This document shows, piece by piece, positions 42,582 to 51,774 of a stretch of 64,000 bases of DNA. The position numbers and the translations under genes are program-made. Position 1 is the stretch's first letter; each line of letters opens with the position of its first letter. The DNA is from an uncultured Bacteroides sp. (GTDB taxonomy: Bacteria; Bacteroidota; Bacteroidia; Bacteroidales; Bacteroidaceae). The notes under the pieces were generated by a model. It was not told where the DNA came from, made no database searches, and was given only the letters and a program-made list of their open reading frames with translations. The stretch spans positions 8,208 to 72,207 of the forward strand of contig CABMPP010000020.1 of assembly GCA_902388495.1 (NCBI GenBank), read 5' to 3'.

Positions 42582-44837
42582 TTACCTATTGAACAGCTCG
42601 AAAGTAAACTTACAGCCTATTTCCTGGTACTTCCAATTGGCGAAACTGGCAAACAAACCGAAGTCGAAGATATGCGTACCGATGCCGTAGCCCAACTCCA
42701 GATAAGGCTTCAAGTGAGGAACAACTAATGCATTCAGATACAAACGCTCATTCAGAACGTACTGGGTATATTTCATCAGATGGGGAAGAATCAGAAAAGG
42801 CGCTTCGTACGTGAGATGGCCGCGCAAGTACTTGCGGGAAGAGTTGTACCAGCGTCCGTCGAGCAATTGGAACACACCGCCTATTTCGTCATTCCACCCC
42901 ATGGGAAGATTGGAACGGGTAAGGTTGGCAAAATCCACGAAATACAGTTCTTTCTGATTCGTAAACTGTCCCCAGCCCAAACGGAAATAGATGTCGCGCA
43001 TCAAACCCAAAGGAATCGTATGCTGCAAGTCCAGTTCAATACGCTCGTACGAACCGCTACTTTGCAACACGCCTTTGATTCCACGCTCCCAATCTACCGA
43101 GACTGTGGGATATTTGGAATAAAGATTTATTTTTCGCTCCCCGTTCATATAGTAATACTGTCCCGGAGTCCAGGACAGACGGATGCGAGGGGCAAAACTA
43201 TTATAGGTGTGCCGAAACTTATTCAGAATACTCGGATCGAAGTTGGGGAAAAGCGGTGAACCGCCGGATGCTGCCCTCGTAGCCGACTTTACGGGCGGCA
43301 TAGTGGGAAAATTCATAATAAACTTGGAGCGGTTGACTTCCGTACGCCTGTGCATGGACACACCCACATCGAGCGACAAACCGTTTACGATCTCCCAACT
43401 GTGACGCACGTTCAAATACAAGTCTTTGAAATAATCGAGGTGGATCTGATTGAAGTCGAAAAGGCTGTCCGGAATGGCCTTCAAATCGTCCAGCACATCA
43501 CTGCTATAGATGCGGTTACCATTACCAAAGTCCACATGAAAAGCTGCCCGCTTACGAGGCCAGTAATCAAAATCGGATCTTACACGCCAATAGAATTCAT
43601 TCTCTTTAAAGTTGTAACCTACCCTCGGAACGATACGCAACAGGCGGTCGCCCGTAAAAAGGCGGTTGTACTTAAACTCTTGCCGGTACGAAAAGCCATG
43701 CTTTCCGCTATAACTTAACAAAAACGGATTGATAAGCGGAGAACAGCGCACACTGCCCATCTTGGCAAGGTCTACGGTATATCGGCTGATCAGGGCATCG
43801 CCCAGCTGTCCCCAGAATTCCAGCCTTTCATTCACAGGCTTCCGCTTCCTGGCAAGTGTATCTCGACGCAAGAAGTAGTCTTGATACAACGTTTGCTCAT
43901 GCGGCGACAAAGGTATGGGGCGCAGGGCATTGAAGTACGTCGTATCCCGTTGGTAAGTATTCGTATCGGTACGCAGGGTGTACGACTCGGACAAATCGTA
44001 TTTACTTTTCGTCTTCGGTTTCCGGGCACTCGCAGGAAGCTTCTGCATAATATTCTTATAGTCGAGCACCGCCTCGTAACTGCCATCTATCACATTGCCC
44101 AGAAAGCGGAAAGTAGCCTCAACATCATATTGCTTCGGAAGGAACTCATCTGCCTCACCCACTTCGCCCATCTTCACCAGGTTGTTGAAGCGCACCACCT
44201 CGGAACTTCCTGCAAAACGCATTTCGCGCACACTCCACACATTGTCGCTCACCACCATATATCCGCCCACCAGCTGGAAACTTTTAGTTTTCGGTATAAA
44301 GCGTATCTTAAATTGCAGATTATGACGGTCGCCCATCACCGTATCAATGCGATACGTATAGTATTTTTGGGCATTAGAAGCTAATGGCGAAAGTAACTTG
44401 TCATGCAATAAGGTAGAAGAGTAGATGTTGATATGGAAATATTCGGGCAGCCGCCCGTCCAGTTCCCAAAACTCGGAAGCAGTGCCGACACTTGCTTTGA
44501 CCTTCTGGTCGTAGATGTTCGGAGCCGTGAAATGCAGGTCGCTGTATGTCTCCATCATGTATTCCCTGACGCCCTTTTTGGGGCGGAACATGGAGGGAAT
44601 ATAACGCAGGATATGATTCTTTTTGCGGATATTTACCCAACCTTTTATATAGAGTTCGGCCTTGTAGCTTTCCACAATACGCTCATAGAGAGGGGCAAAG
44701 AAGATCACCTTTGCCATAATGGAATCTGCCGAACGCGTCCAGTGGTCAGCAGGATAAGCAGCCGGCACAGCCTTTACTTTCTGCAAGCCCGAAAGTAAGA
44801 TGCAAATGCTAATCCATATAAATAATAAACGTTTCAA
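42582..44837 (-). CDS. DUF5686 family outer membrane protein
   Basis: 751 residues if translation starts at TTG 44837. It has a signal peptide (MKRLLFIWISICILLSG), then the DUF5686 region with repeated barrel-like strands ending in FELFNR, a typical outer-membrane beta-barrel terminus. It lacks the N-terminal CarboxypepD_reg domain that many DUF5686 proteins carry. The only ATG (44882) lies upstream of a TATATTTG box at 44864-44871, and an AAGGAG ribosome-binding site sits 9 bases before the TTG, so the TTG is preferred. Function unknown; members are TonB-receptor-like. Confidence 0.82.
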   Translation of the reverse strand: MKRLLFIWISICILLSGLQKVKAVPAAYPADHWTRSADSIMAKVIFFAPLYERIVESYKAELYIKGWVNIRKKNHILRYIPSMFRPKKGVREYMMETYSDLHFTAPNIYDQKVKASVGTASEFWELDGRLPEYFHINIYSSTLLHDKLLSPLASNAQKYYTYRIDTVMGDRHNLQFKIRFIPKTKSFQLVGGYMVVSDNVWSVREMRFAGSSEVVRFNNLVKMGEVGEADEFLPKQYDVEATFRFLGNVIDGSYEAVLDYKNIMQKLPASARKPKTKSKYDLSESYTLRTDTNTYQRDTTYFNALRPIPLSPHEQTLYQDYFLRRDTLARKRKPVNERLEFWGQLGDALISRYTVDLAKMGSVRCSPLINPFLLSYSGKHGFSYRQEFKYNRLFTGDRLLRIVPRVGYNFKENEFYWRVRSDFDYWPRKRAAFHVDFGNGNRIYSSDVLDDLKAIPDSLFDFNQIHLDYFKDLYLNVRHSWEIVNGLSLDVGVSMHRRTEVNRSKFIMNFPTMPPVKSATRAASGGSPLFPNFDPSILNKFRHTYNSFAPRIRLSWTPGQYYYMNGERKINLYSKYPTVSVDWERGIKGVLQSSGSYERIELDLQHTIPLGLMRDIYFRLGWGQFTNQKELYFVDFANLTRSNLPMGWNDEIGGVFQLLDGRWYNSSRKYLRGHLTYEAPFLILPHLMKYTQYVLNERLYLNALVVPHLKPYLELGYGIGTHIFDFGLFASFANWKYQEIGCKFTFELFNR

Positions 44838-44863
44838 GCGCAATATCTCCTTATAGATAGGGG

Positions 44864-44871
44864 CAAATATA
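44864..44871 (-). promoter_or_regulatory. -7 box for the DUF5686 gene
   Basis: TATATTTG on the minus strand matches TAnnTTTG. The implied start of transcription, near 44857, leaves only about 20 bases before the TTG start and excludes the ATG at 44882. Confidence 0.5.
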
Positions 44872-44873
44872 GA

Positions 44874-45095
44874 AAAAAACATGTGTTTTCGCAGCTTACA
44901 ACCGACTTATGTTTTACAATATTTGTTTTTATTCATCATTTCTTAAATACCGCGTTCTCCGTTCACATCTATATTTTATCTCTTTTTCCGGGAACACCCA
45001 CCAATTTCAAGGGGTATATCCCCAAAAAACATATTATTTTTCAAGAATACCCCCTAAAAACAAGGGGTAGTTCAGAAAAAACATGTATTTTTGCA
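44874..45095. repeat. Three related AAAAAACAT..ATTTTT motifs upstream of glnN
   Basis: A block at about 44871-44906 and one at about 45073-45108 match along ~35 bases (core AAAAAACATGTATTTTTGCAG versus AAAAAAACATGTGTTTTCGCAG). A third, shorter variant AAAAAACATATTATTTTTC begins near 45024. The right copy contains the glnN -7 box; the left copy lies by the DUF5686 promoter. Confidence 0.6.
45086..45093 (+). promoter_or_regulatory. -7 box for glnN
   Basis: TATTTTTG matches TAnnTTTG and puts transcription start near 45100, after the ATG at 45091 and before the ATG at 45124, supporting the latter as glnN start. Confidence 0.55.
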
Positions 45096-45123
45096 GCCGA
45101 CAACCAACAAATTACAGACAAGT

Positions 45124-47313
45124 ATGTCAAAAATAAGATTTTTTGCTTTGCAGGAGCTCGCCAATCGGCGTCCTTTGGAAGTTACTATTCCTTCAAACAA
45201 ATTGTCCGACTACTACGGTAGCCATGTGTTCAACCTCAAAAAGATGCAGGAATATCTGCCTAAGGAGGCTTATAAAGCCGTGACAGATGCCATAGACAAA
45301 GGTACTCCCATCAACCGGGAAATGGCCGACCTGATAGCCAACGGCATGAAGAGTTGGGCAAAATCCCTCAACGTGACCCATTACACCCACTGGTTCCAGC
45401 CCCTGACGGACGGAACTGCCGAGAAACACGATGGATTCATCGAATTCGGCGAAGGCGCGGAAGTCATCGAACGCTTTTCCGGCAAGTTGCTTGTGCAGCA
45501 GGAACCGGATGCTTCTTCTTTCCCGAACGGCGGTATCAGAAATACCTTCGAGGCTCGCGGATATACGGCTTGGGATGTTTCGTCACCGGCTTTTGTGGTA
45601 GACACTACGCTTTGTATCCCCACCATCTTCATCTCTTATACCGGCGAAGCACTGGACTACAAAACTCCGCTGCTCAAAGCACTGGCTGCTGTGGATAAAG
45701 CCGCAACAGAGGTATGCCAGCTCTTCGACAAGAACATCACACGTGTATATACCAACCTGGGTTGGGAACAGGAATATTTCTTGGTAGACTCCGCCCTCTA
45801 CAATGCCCGCCCGGACCTCTGCCTGACCGGACGCACCCTGATGGGGCATTCTTCGGCAAAGGACCAGCAACTGGAAGACCACTATTTCGGTTCTATCCCT
45901 CCGCGCGTCACTGCCTTTATGAAGGAGTTGGAAATAGAATGCCACAAACTGGGTATTCCGGTAAAAACGCGTCACAACGAGGTAGCTCCCAATCAATTTG
46001 AGTTAGCTCCCATCTTTGAGAACGCCAACCTTGCCAACGACCACAACCAGCTGGTCATGGACCTGATGAAACGCATCGCCCGCAAACACAACTTCGCCGT
46101 GCTGCTGCACGAGAAACCTTATAGCGGAGTAAACGGTTCGGGCAAGCACAACAACTGGTCGCTCTGTACCGACACCGGCGTCAACCTCTTTGCTCCGGGC
46201 AAGAATCCGAAAGGTAACATGCTGTTCCTTACTTTCCTGGTGAATGTGCTGATGATGGTTTATAAGAACCAAGACCTGCTCCGCGCCTCCATCGTCAGTG
46301 CCGGAAACAGCCACCGTCTGGGAGCCAACGAAGCACCGCCCGCCATACTGTCCATCTTCCTGGGCAAGCAGTTGTCCGCTATCCTCGACGAAATCACTCG
46401 CCAGGTGGGCAACAGCAAAATGACTGCCGAGGAAAAGACCACTCTCAAACTGGGCATCGGACGTATTCCCGAAATCTTGCTGGACACCACCGACCGCAAC
46501 CGTACTTCTCCGTTTGCCTTCACCGGCAACCGTTTTGAATTCCGTGCCGCCGGTTCCTCTTCCAACTGTGCCGCTGCCATGATTGCCATCAATGCAGCGA
46601 TGGCCAATCAGTTGAACGAATTCAAAGTCTCCATCGACAAGTTGATGGAAGAAGGTGTAGGCAAGGACGAAGCCATCTTCCGCATTCTGAAAGAAACAAT
46701 CATTGCGTCCGAACCGATCCGTTTTGAAGGCGACGGCTACTCCGAACAATGGAAACAGGAAGCTGCCCGCCGCGGCCTGACCAACATCTGCCACGTGCCC
46801 GAAGCGCTGATGCACTATATGGACAACCAATCCCGTTCCGTCCTCATCGGCGAACGTATATTCAATGAAACAGAACTGGCTTGCCGCCTGGAAGTAGAAC
46901 TGGAGAAATATACGATGAAGGTGCAGATAGAGAGCCGCGTATTGGGCGACCTTGCCATCAACCACATTGTGCCGACAGCTGTGATTTATCAGAACCGTTT
47001 GTTGGAGAATCTGCGCGGTTTACGCGAGACTTTCTCTCCCGAAGAATACGAAGAACTCAGCGCCGACCGCAAGGAACTCGTACGTGACATATCCCACCGG
47101 GTGACAGCCATCAAGACCCTGGTACGCGAGATGACCGAAGCCCGGAAAGTAGCCAATCACATGGAGCATTTCAAGGACAAGGCTTTTGCCTACGAAGAGA
47201 CAGTACGCCCCTATCTGGACAACATCCGCGACCACATTGACCACCTCGAAATGGAAGTTGATGACGAGATATGGCCGCTGCCGAAGTATAGGGAGTTGCT
47301 GTTTGCAAAATGA
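45124..47313 (+). CDS. glnN: Glutamine synthetase type III
   Basis: 729 residues from MSKIRFFALQELANRRPLEV, the usual length and N-terminus of Bacteroides GSIII. Family motifs are GWEQEYFLVD, KTRHNEVAPNQFELAPIFENAN, HEKPYSGVNGSGKHNNWSL, NSHRLGANEAPPAI and DRNRTSPFAFTGNRFEFRAAGSS. It is a dodecamer that makes glutamine from glutamate, ammonia and ATP in the cytoplasm. The start is set by the family N-terminus and by the -7 box at 45086. Monocistronic, followed by a large inverted repeat. Confidence 0.97.
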   Translation: MSKIRFFALQELANRRPLEVTIPSNKLSDYYGSHVFNLKKMQEYLPKEAYKAVTDAIDKGTPINREMADLIANGMKSWAKSLNVTHYTHWFQPLTDGTAEKHDGFIEFGEGAEVIERFSGKLLVQQEPDASSFPNGGIRNTFEARGYTAWDVSSPAFVVDTTLCIPTIFISYTGEALDYKTPLLKALAAVDKAATEVCQLFDKNITRVYTNLGWEQEYFLVDSALYNARPDLCLTGRTLMGHSSAKDQQLEDHYFGSIPPRVTAFMKELEIECHKLGIPVKTRHNEVAPNQFELAPIFENANLANDHNQLVMDLMKRIARKHNFAVLLHEKPYSGVNGSGKHNNWSLCTDTGVNLFAPGKNPKGNMLFLTFLVNVLMMVYKNQDLLRASIVSAGNSHRLGANEAPPAILSIFLGKQLSAILDEITRQVGNSKMTAEEKTTLKLGIGRIPEILLDTTDRNRTSPFAFTGNRFEFRAAGSSSNCAAAMIAINAAMANQLNEFKVSIDKLMEEGVGKDEAIFRILKETIIASEPIRFEGDGYSEQWKQEAARRGLTNICHVPEALMHYMDNQSRSVLIGERIFNETELACRLEVELEKYTMKVQIESRVLGDLAINHIVPTAVIYQNRLLENLRGLRETFSPEEYEELSADRKELVRDISHRVTAIKTLVREMTEARKVANHMEHFKDKAFAYEETVRPYLDNIRDHIDHLEMEVDDEIWPLPKYRELLFAK

Positions 47314-47324
47314 TAATCCACCTC

Positions 47325-47413
47325 ATTTACAATGTACAAGTTACAATGTACAATTTATCCGTGCGGCATGATAGCGCAGCCAAATTGTACATTGTAAATT
47401 GTACATTGTAAAT
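47325..47413. repeat. 32-bp near-perfect inverted repeat made of doubled 16-mers
   Basis: Arms 47325-47356 and 47382-47413 are complementary at 31 of 32 positions. Each arm is itself a direct repeat of TTTACAATGTACAA. The 25-base loop contains a smaller TGCG/CGCA stem. It begins 12 bases after the glnN stop and could end transcription, but there is no clean U-tract. Confidence 0.8.
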
Positions 47414-47458
47414 GTATAAGTTTCCATTTTCTCCCCCTCCTCCTGCATCTTTTTGTCA

Positions 47459-47498
47459 CATTTGTGCAATATTTAATTTTTTCTTTTTACATTTGTGC
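47459..47498 (+). promoter_or_regulatory. Promoter of the Crp/Fnr regulator gene with a direct repeat
   Basis: ACATTTGTGC occurs twice, 30 bases apart (47459-47468 and 47489-47498). The right copy supplies TACATTTG (-7, 47488-47495) and the left copy supplies a TTTG near the -33 position. The start codon is at 47524. Confidence 0.55.
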
Positions 47499-47523
47499 TG
47501 TATAACACAGTTTTGCAGCATTT

Positions 47524-48225
47524 ATGGTGAAAATAAACTTATCTGAAATAAATGTTCCGGAGTTGATAGCCGACATGTGGTCGCCTCTGAACGATGAACA
47601 GCGGGAGTTTCTCGCTAATCATTTCACGCTCCAGAATTACAAAAAGAATGAGATTATACATTGTGAAGGCGAGACGCCGACACACCTTATGTGTTTGTTA
47701 ACTGGCAAGGTCAAAATTTACAAAGACGGTGTAGGCGGCCGAAGCCAAATTATCCGCATGATCAAGCCCGTTGAATATTTCGGTTATCGCGCTTACTTCG
47801 CCAAAGAAGACTATGTAACTGCTGCTGCTGCTTTCGAGCCTTCCGTCATCTGCCTTATCCCGATGACTGCCATCATGACTTTAGTCAGCCAAAACAACGA
47901 TCTCGCCATGTTCTTCATCAAGCAACTGTCCGTTGATCTGGGCATTGCCGACGAACGTACTGTGAACCTGACGCAAAAACACATCCGTGGACGACTGGCC
48001 GAATCTCTGATTTTCCTGAAAGAAAGCTATGGTTTGGAAGAAGACAGCTCTACATTGAGCATTTACCTCTCTCGCGAAGACCTGGCCAATTTGTCGAATA
48101 TGACAACCTCCAATGCCATCCGCACCCTGTCACAGTTCGCCACAGAACGATTAATCACCATTGACGGACGTAAAATCAAAATTATCGACGAAGAAAAGCT
48201 GAAAAAGATAAGCAAAATAGGATAA
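47524..48225 (+). CDS. Crp/Fnr-family transcriptional regulator
   Basis: 233 residues. The N-terminal cyclic-nucleotide-binding-like beta-roll is at about 30-135 (YKKNEIIHCEGETPTHLMCLLTGKVKIYKDG), followed by a long dimer helix. The C-terminal winged helix is at about 160-225 (IRGRLAESLIFLKESYG, LSREDLANLSNMTTSNAIRTLSQFATERLITIDGRKIKII). There is no Cys cluster as in FNR. The glutamine synthetase and hexosaminidase genes on either side are separate units, so its targets cannot be inferred. Confidence 0.93.
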   Translation: MVKINLSEINVPELIADMWSPLNDEQREFLANHFTLQNYKKNEIIHCEGETPTHLMCLLTGKVKIYKDGVGGRSQIIRMIKPVEYFGYRAYFAKEDYVTAAAAFEPSVICLIPMTAIMTLVSQNNDLAMFFIKQLSVDLGIADERTVNLTQKHIRGRLAESLIFLKESYGLEEDSSTLSIYLSREDLANLSNMTTSNAIRTLSQFATERLITIDGRKIKIIDEEKLKKISKIG

Positions 48226-48246
48226 AGATAAACAAAAGCAGGATGA

Positions 48247-48274
48247 CAATTAACAAGCCCCCACGCGTTAATTG
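48247..48274. promoter_or_regulatory. Hairpin between the Crp/Fnr and GH20 genes
   Basis: CAATTAAC and GTTAATTG form a perfect 8-bp stem with a 12-base loop, with no T-run. It lies 22 bases after the regulator stop and 46 bases before the GH20 start. Confidence 0.35.
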
Positions 48275-48320
48275 AACTCCTTACCACTAATTAATTATTA
48301 ACTTAACACACATTGAAACC

Positions 48321-50756
48321 ATGAAGAAAGCATTAATGCTCTCTCTTTTAGTCGGTTTGTTGTTCACATCCCCAGGATGCCAACAAGCACTGAAAGAAAC
48401 CGTGAACGAGTACAGTATCGTTCCTCTCCCCAACCAAATGGCTCCCCAAGAGGGACGTTTCCAACTGACAGACAAGGTATCCGTCGTAACTGCCGGTTGT
48501 ACTCCAGAGGTACAAACTATTGCGGACAGCCTCATCACTCATCTGCGGAACGTTTCAGGCATCTCCCTGCAAACAGAACAAGCCGTTGCATCCTGCATCC
48601 GTTTCGTCACTGCCGAAGGTATGCCGAAAGAAGGATATAAACTCTCTGTCACCCCGGATGAAATTACGTTGACAGCCTCTCAACCGAATGGCTTCTACTA
48701 TGGCGTGCAAACCATCTATCAGCTTCTCCCCCCTGCCATATACGGCAAGGAGCCGGCTAAGCGTGAAGACTGGTCACTGCCTGCCGTAGAGATAGAAGAT
48801 GCTCCGCGTTTTCCATACCGCGGTCTGATGCTGGATGTTTGCCGTCATTTCTCCTCCCTCGACTACATCTATAAGTTTATCGACATGCTTGCCATGCATA
48901 AGATGAATACTTTCCACTGGCATTTGACGGATGACCAGGGCTGGCGCATCGAAATAAAGAAATATCCGAAGTTGATAGAAGTAGGCTCCAAACGCAAGGA
49001 AACCCTGGTAGACTATTACTTCACCAACTGGCCGCAAGTGTTCGACGGCAAAGAACATGGAGGTTACTATACGCAAGAGCAGATAAAGGATGTAGTAGCT
49101 TATGCTGCAAGCAAATACATTACGGTTATCCCTGAAATAGAAATGCCGGGACATGCCATAGCCGCCCTCGCCTCCTACCCCGAACTATCATGCAATCCGG
49201 ACACGACCTACGACGTCACAGGCATCTGGGGAATATTCGAGCAAGTATACTGCCCCACAGAAAAGACTTTCGAATTCCTGGAAGGCGTATTGGATGAAGT
49301 TATAAAGCTCTTTCCCAGCTCCTACATCCACATCGGCGGTGACGAGTGCCCCAAGACCGCTTGGAAGAACTGCGCACACTGCCAGGGACTCATCAGGCAA
49401 CTCGGCTTGAAGGACGACACCACTCCGAATGCCATCGACGGCAAGAAACATACCAAAGAAGAGAAATTGCAAAGTTACTTCGTAACCCGCATGGAGAAAT
49501 ACCTGAACAGCAAAGGGCGCAACATCATCGGATGGGATGAGATCCTGGAAGGCGGACTGGCACCCAATGCAACAGTCATGTCCTGGCGCGGCGTAGCCGG
49601 TGGGATAAATGCTGCAAAAGCAGGACACGATGCAATCATGGCACCCTCGCCATACGCTTATCTGGACCAGTATCAGGAAGAACCTTCCATAGCCCCTACT
49701 ACCATCGGCGGCTATATCACCTTAAAAAAGGCATATAGCTACAACCCCGTTCCGGATGATGCAGACGAGACTTTGAAGCAGCATATCATCGGCGTACAAG
49801 GCAATATCTGGACTGAATACATGCAAAACGACGAACGTCGTGACTATCAAGCTTTTCCGCGCGCCGTTGCAATAGCAGAAAACGGATGGACACAGAACAG
49901 CAACAAGGATTTCAAGAACTTCTGTCAGCGCATGGTCAAGGATTTCGAACGTATGGATGTAATGGACGTAAAGGCATCCCGCAGCTTCTTCGACGCATCC
50001 ATCAACACCCACGTATATAATGATACACTGAAAGCGGTGCTGGAATGTTTCTATCCCGATGCCGAAATCAGATATACAACGGACGGAAGTACTCCGACTG
50101 CAAAATCTGCATTATACAGCCAGCCTTTCACCTGGCAGGGAAATATCAACTTGAAAGCAGCTGCATTCAAAGAAGGCAAGATGTTGGGTAAGGTCATTGA
50201 AAAGCAACTTTACGGTAATCTGATTGCAGGAAAGCGTTACTCTACTACTCCACGCTGCGGATGGATGAACGGCGATATCTTCGGAGAAAATGATGTGTTG
50301 GGTGCAGACACTACGACATTAGGACTGACCAACGGAAAACGAGGAAACATCGCCTCCTTCACCCCCTGGGTATCTTTCAAGATAAACGAGAAGTGCAATA
50401 ACGAACTCGTATTTACTGTCGATCTGGAAAAACCGACTACAATCAGTTCTGTCACTTTCGGCACACTTTACAACCCGGGATTCCGTGTCCTGCCGCCCAG
50501 TGCAGCCAGTGTAGAAATCTCGGCCGACGGCAAAGAATACCGTTCAATCGCCCAGGATTCATACACCCGTGATTATCCCGAACGGGGAAGGAAAGCATTT
50601 ACTGATACATTGAAATTCAATCCGACCGAAGCACGTTATGTAAAGGTCATCTTGAAGAGTGGCGGTACTTTACGCAATGGAATAGATTGCCGTAAAGATT
50701 CACCGGAGGAGATTATCCCGTCGGATATATATGTAGATGAAATAGAGGTATATTAA
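48321..50756 (+). CDS. GH20 beta-N-acetylhexosaminidase lipoprotein
   Basis: 811 residues with a lipoprotein signal (TSPGC). The GH20b N-terminal domain is at about 30-160. The catalytic TIM barrel is at about 165-510 (FPYRGLMLDVCRHF, MNTFHWHLTDDQGWRIEIKKYP, HIGGDECPKTAWKNC with the catalytic Asp-Glu pair, GWDEILEGGLAPNATVMSWRG). Next come a chitobiase-like C-terminal domain (AEIRYTTDGSTPT) and a C-terminal F5/8-type discoidin-like domain (SVTFGTLYNPGFRVLPPSAASVEIS). It removes terminal GlcNAc/GalNAc from host or dietary glycans by substrate-assisted catalysis. A strong bidirectional terminator follows. Confidence 0.95.
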   Translation: MKKALMLSLLVGLLFTSPGCQQALKETVNEYSIVPLPNQMAPQEGRFQLTDKVSVVTAGCTPEVQTIADSLITHLRNVSGISLQTEQAVASCIRFVTAEGMPKEGYKLSVTPDEITLTASQPNGFYYGVQTIYQLLPPAIYGKEPAKREDWSLPAVEIEDAPRFPYRGLMLDVCRHFSSLDYIYKFIDMLAMHKMNTFHWHLTDDQGWRIEIKKYPKLIEVGSKRKETLVDYYFTNWPQVFDGKEHGGYYTQEQIKDVVAYAASKYITVIPEIEMPGHAIAALASYPELSCNPDTTYDVTGIWGIFEQVYCPTEKTFEFLEGVLDEVIKLFPSSYIHIGGDECPKTAWKNCAHCQGLIRQLGLKDDTTPNAIDGKKHTKEEKLQSYFVTRMEKYLNSKGRNIIGWDEILEGGLAPNATVMSWRGVAGGINAAKAGHDAIMAPSPYAYLDQYQEEPSIAPTTIGGYITLKKAYSYNPVPDDADETLKQHIIGVQGNIWTEYMQNDERRDYQAFPRAVAIAENGWTQNSNKDFKNFCQRMVKDFERMDVMDVKASRSFFDASINTHVYNDTLKAVLECFYPDAEIRYTTDGSTPTAKSALYSQPFTWQGNINLKAAAFKEGKMLGKVIEKQLYGNLIAGKRYSTTPRCGWMNGDIFGENDVLGADTTTLGLTNGKRGNIASFTPWVSFKINEKCNNELVFTVDLEKPTTISSVTFGTLYNPGFRVLPPSAASVEISADGKEYRSIAQDSYTRDYPERGRKAFTDTLKFNPTEARYVKVILKSGGTLRNGIDCRKDSPEEIIPSDIYVDEIEVY

Positions 50757-50759
50757 GGT

Positions 50760-50802
50760 AAATGAAAGTCTGGCGGGGTTTCACCCCGCCAGACTTTCAT
50801 TT
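50760..50802. terminator. Bidirectional terminator, 19-bp perfect stem
   Basis: AAATGAAAGTCTGGCGGGG and its exact complement flank a 5-base loop. A- and T-ends suit both strands. It separates the convergent GH20 and trxB genes. Confidence 0.92.
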
Positions 50803-50803
50803 A

Positions 50804-51751
50804 CTAAATCAAGCACTTTGAAGAAAGATATCTCTCCGCCTCTATCGCTGCCTGACAACCTGTTCCGGCTGCCGTAATCGCCTGGCGATAATGAGGATCG
50901 GCCACATCTCCTGCAGCAAATACTCCCGGCACTTTGGTGCGCGGTGTACCCGGTTCGGTAAGGATATACCCGACTTCGTCCGTATCCAGATAAGGCTTGA
51001 AGATGTCCGAGTTCGGCTTATGACCGATAGCCAGGAAGAAACCGTCGATAGCTACATCATAGCGTTCTTCGTCCGGCTCACCCATACGCTTCACCAGGTG
51101 CACGCCTTCTACCCCGTTCTCTCCGAACAAACCTACGGCGTTGTGCTCAAACAACACCTCTATCTTATCATGCTTCATCACACGTTCCTGCATAATCTTG
51201 GAAGCACGAAGGAAAGGTTTGCGGACAATCAGATATACTTTGGAAGCCAGTCCGGCAAGGTAAACCGCCTCTTCGCAAGCAGTATCTCCACCACCTACCA
51301 CGGCTACCGTCTTCTTGCGATAGAAGAAACCGTCGCAAGTAGCACAAGCACTGACGCCCATACCGGCATATTTCTTTTCATCATCCAATCCCAGATACTT
51401 GGCTGCAGCACCTGTAGCGATAATCAGTGTATCTGTCTCGATCACCTTCTCTTCATCAATCGTAATCTTATAAGGTGCCTGGCTAAGATCGGCTGCAGTG
51501 GCAATACCATTTCGCATATCTGCACCGAAACGCTCGGCCTGCTTACGCAGGTCTTCCATCAAGTCCGGACCGTTGATACCTTCGGGATAACCGGGGAAGT
51601 TCTCTACATCCGTAGTTGTTGTCAACTGACCACCAGGCTGCAAACCTGCATAAAGCACCGGTGAAAGATTGGCACGACCGGCATAGATAGCAGCTGTATA
51701 GCCAGCAGGACCCGAACCGATAATCAAACATTTTACTTTTTCTGTTTCCAT
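50804..51751 (-). CDS. trxB: Thioredoxin-disulfide reductase
   Basis: 315 residues from METEKVKCLIIGSGPAGYT. FAD site is GSGPAG, the redox-active pair is in SACATCDGFF, the NADPH site is VVGGGDTACEEA, and the C-terminal FAD motif is GVFAAGDVADPHYRQ. It reduces thioredoxin with NADPH. Other in-frame ATGs are at 51757 and 51778; the last overlaps the lolA-like stop as ATGA, so translational coupling is possible. I prefer 51751 because it gives the usual family length. Third gene of the ftsK-lolA-trxB operon. Confidence 0.96.
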   Translation of the reverse strand: METEKVKCLIIGSGPAGYTAAIYAGRANLSPVLYAGLQPGGQLTTTTDVENFPGYPEGINGPDLMEDLRKQAERFGADMRNGIATAADLSQAPYKITIDEEKVIETDTLIIATGAAAKYLGLDDEKKYAGMGVSACATCDGFFYRKKTVAVVGGGDTACEEAVYLAGLASKVYLIVRKPFLRASKIMQERVMKHDKIEVLFEHNAVGLFGENGVEGVHLVKRMGEPDEERYDVAIDGFFLAIGHKPNSDIFKPYLDTDEVGYILTEPGTPRTKVPGVFAAGDVADPHYRQAITAAGTGCQAAIEAERYLSSKCLI

Positions 51752-51774
51752 ATTCATTCCATTTATAATATTAT

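Noticed and set aside
44838..44882. ATG start of the DUF5686 gene
   Set aside because: The candidate -7 box lies inside this extension, and a TTG with a good ribosome-binding site gives a normal signal peptide.
47325..47413. CRISPR-like array
   Set aside because: Units are palindromic and adjacent without unique spacers of uniform length, and no cas gene is in the window. The same holds for the 24-base array at 57522.
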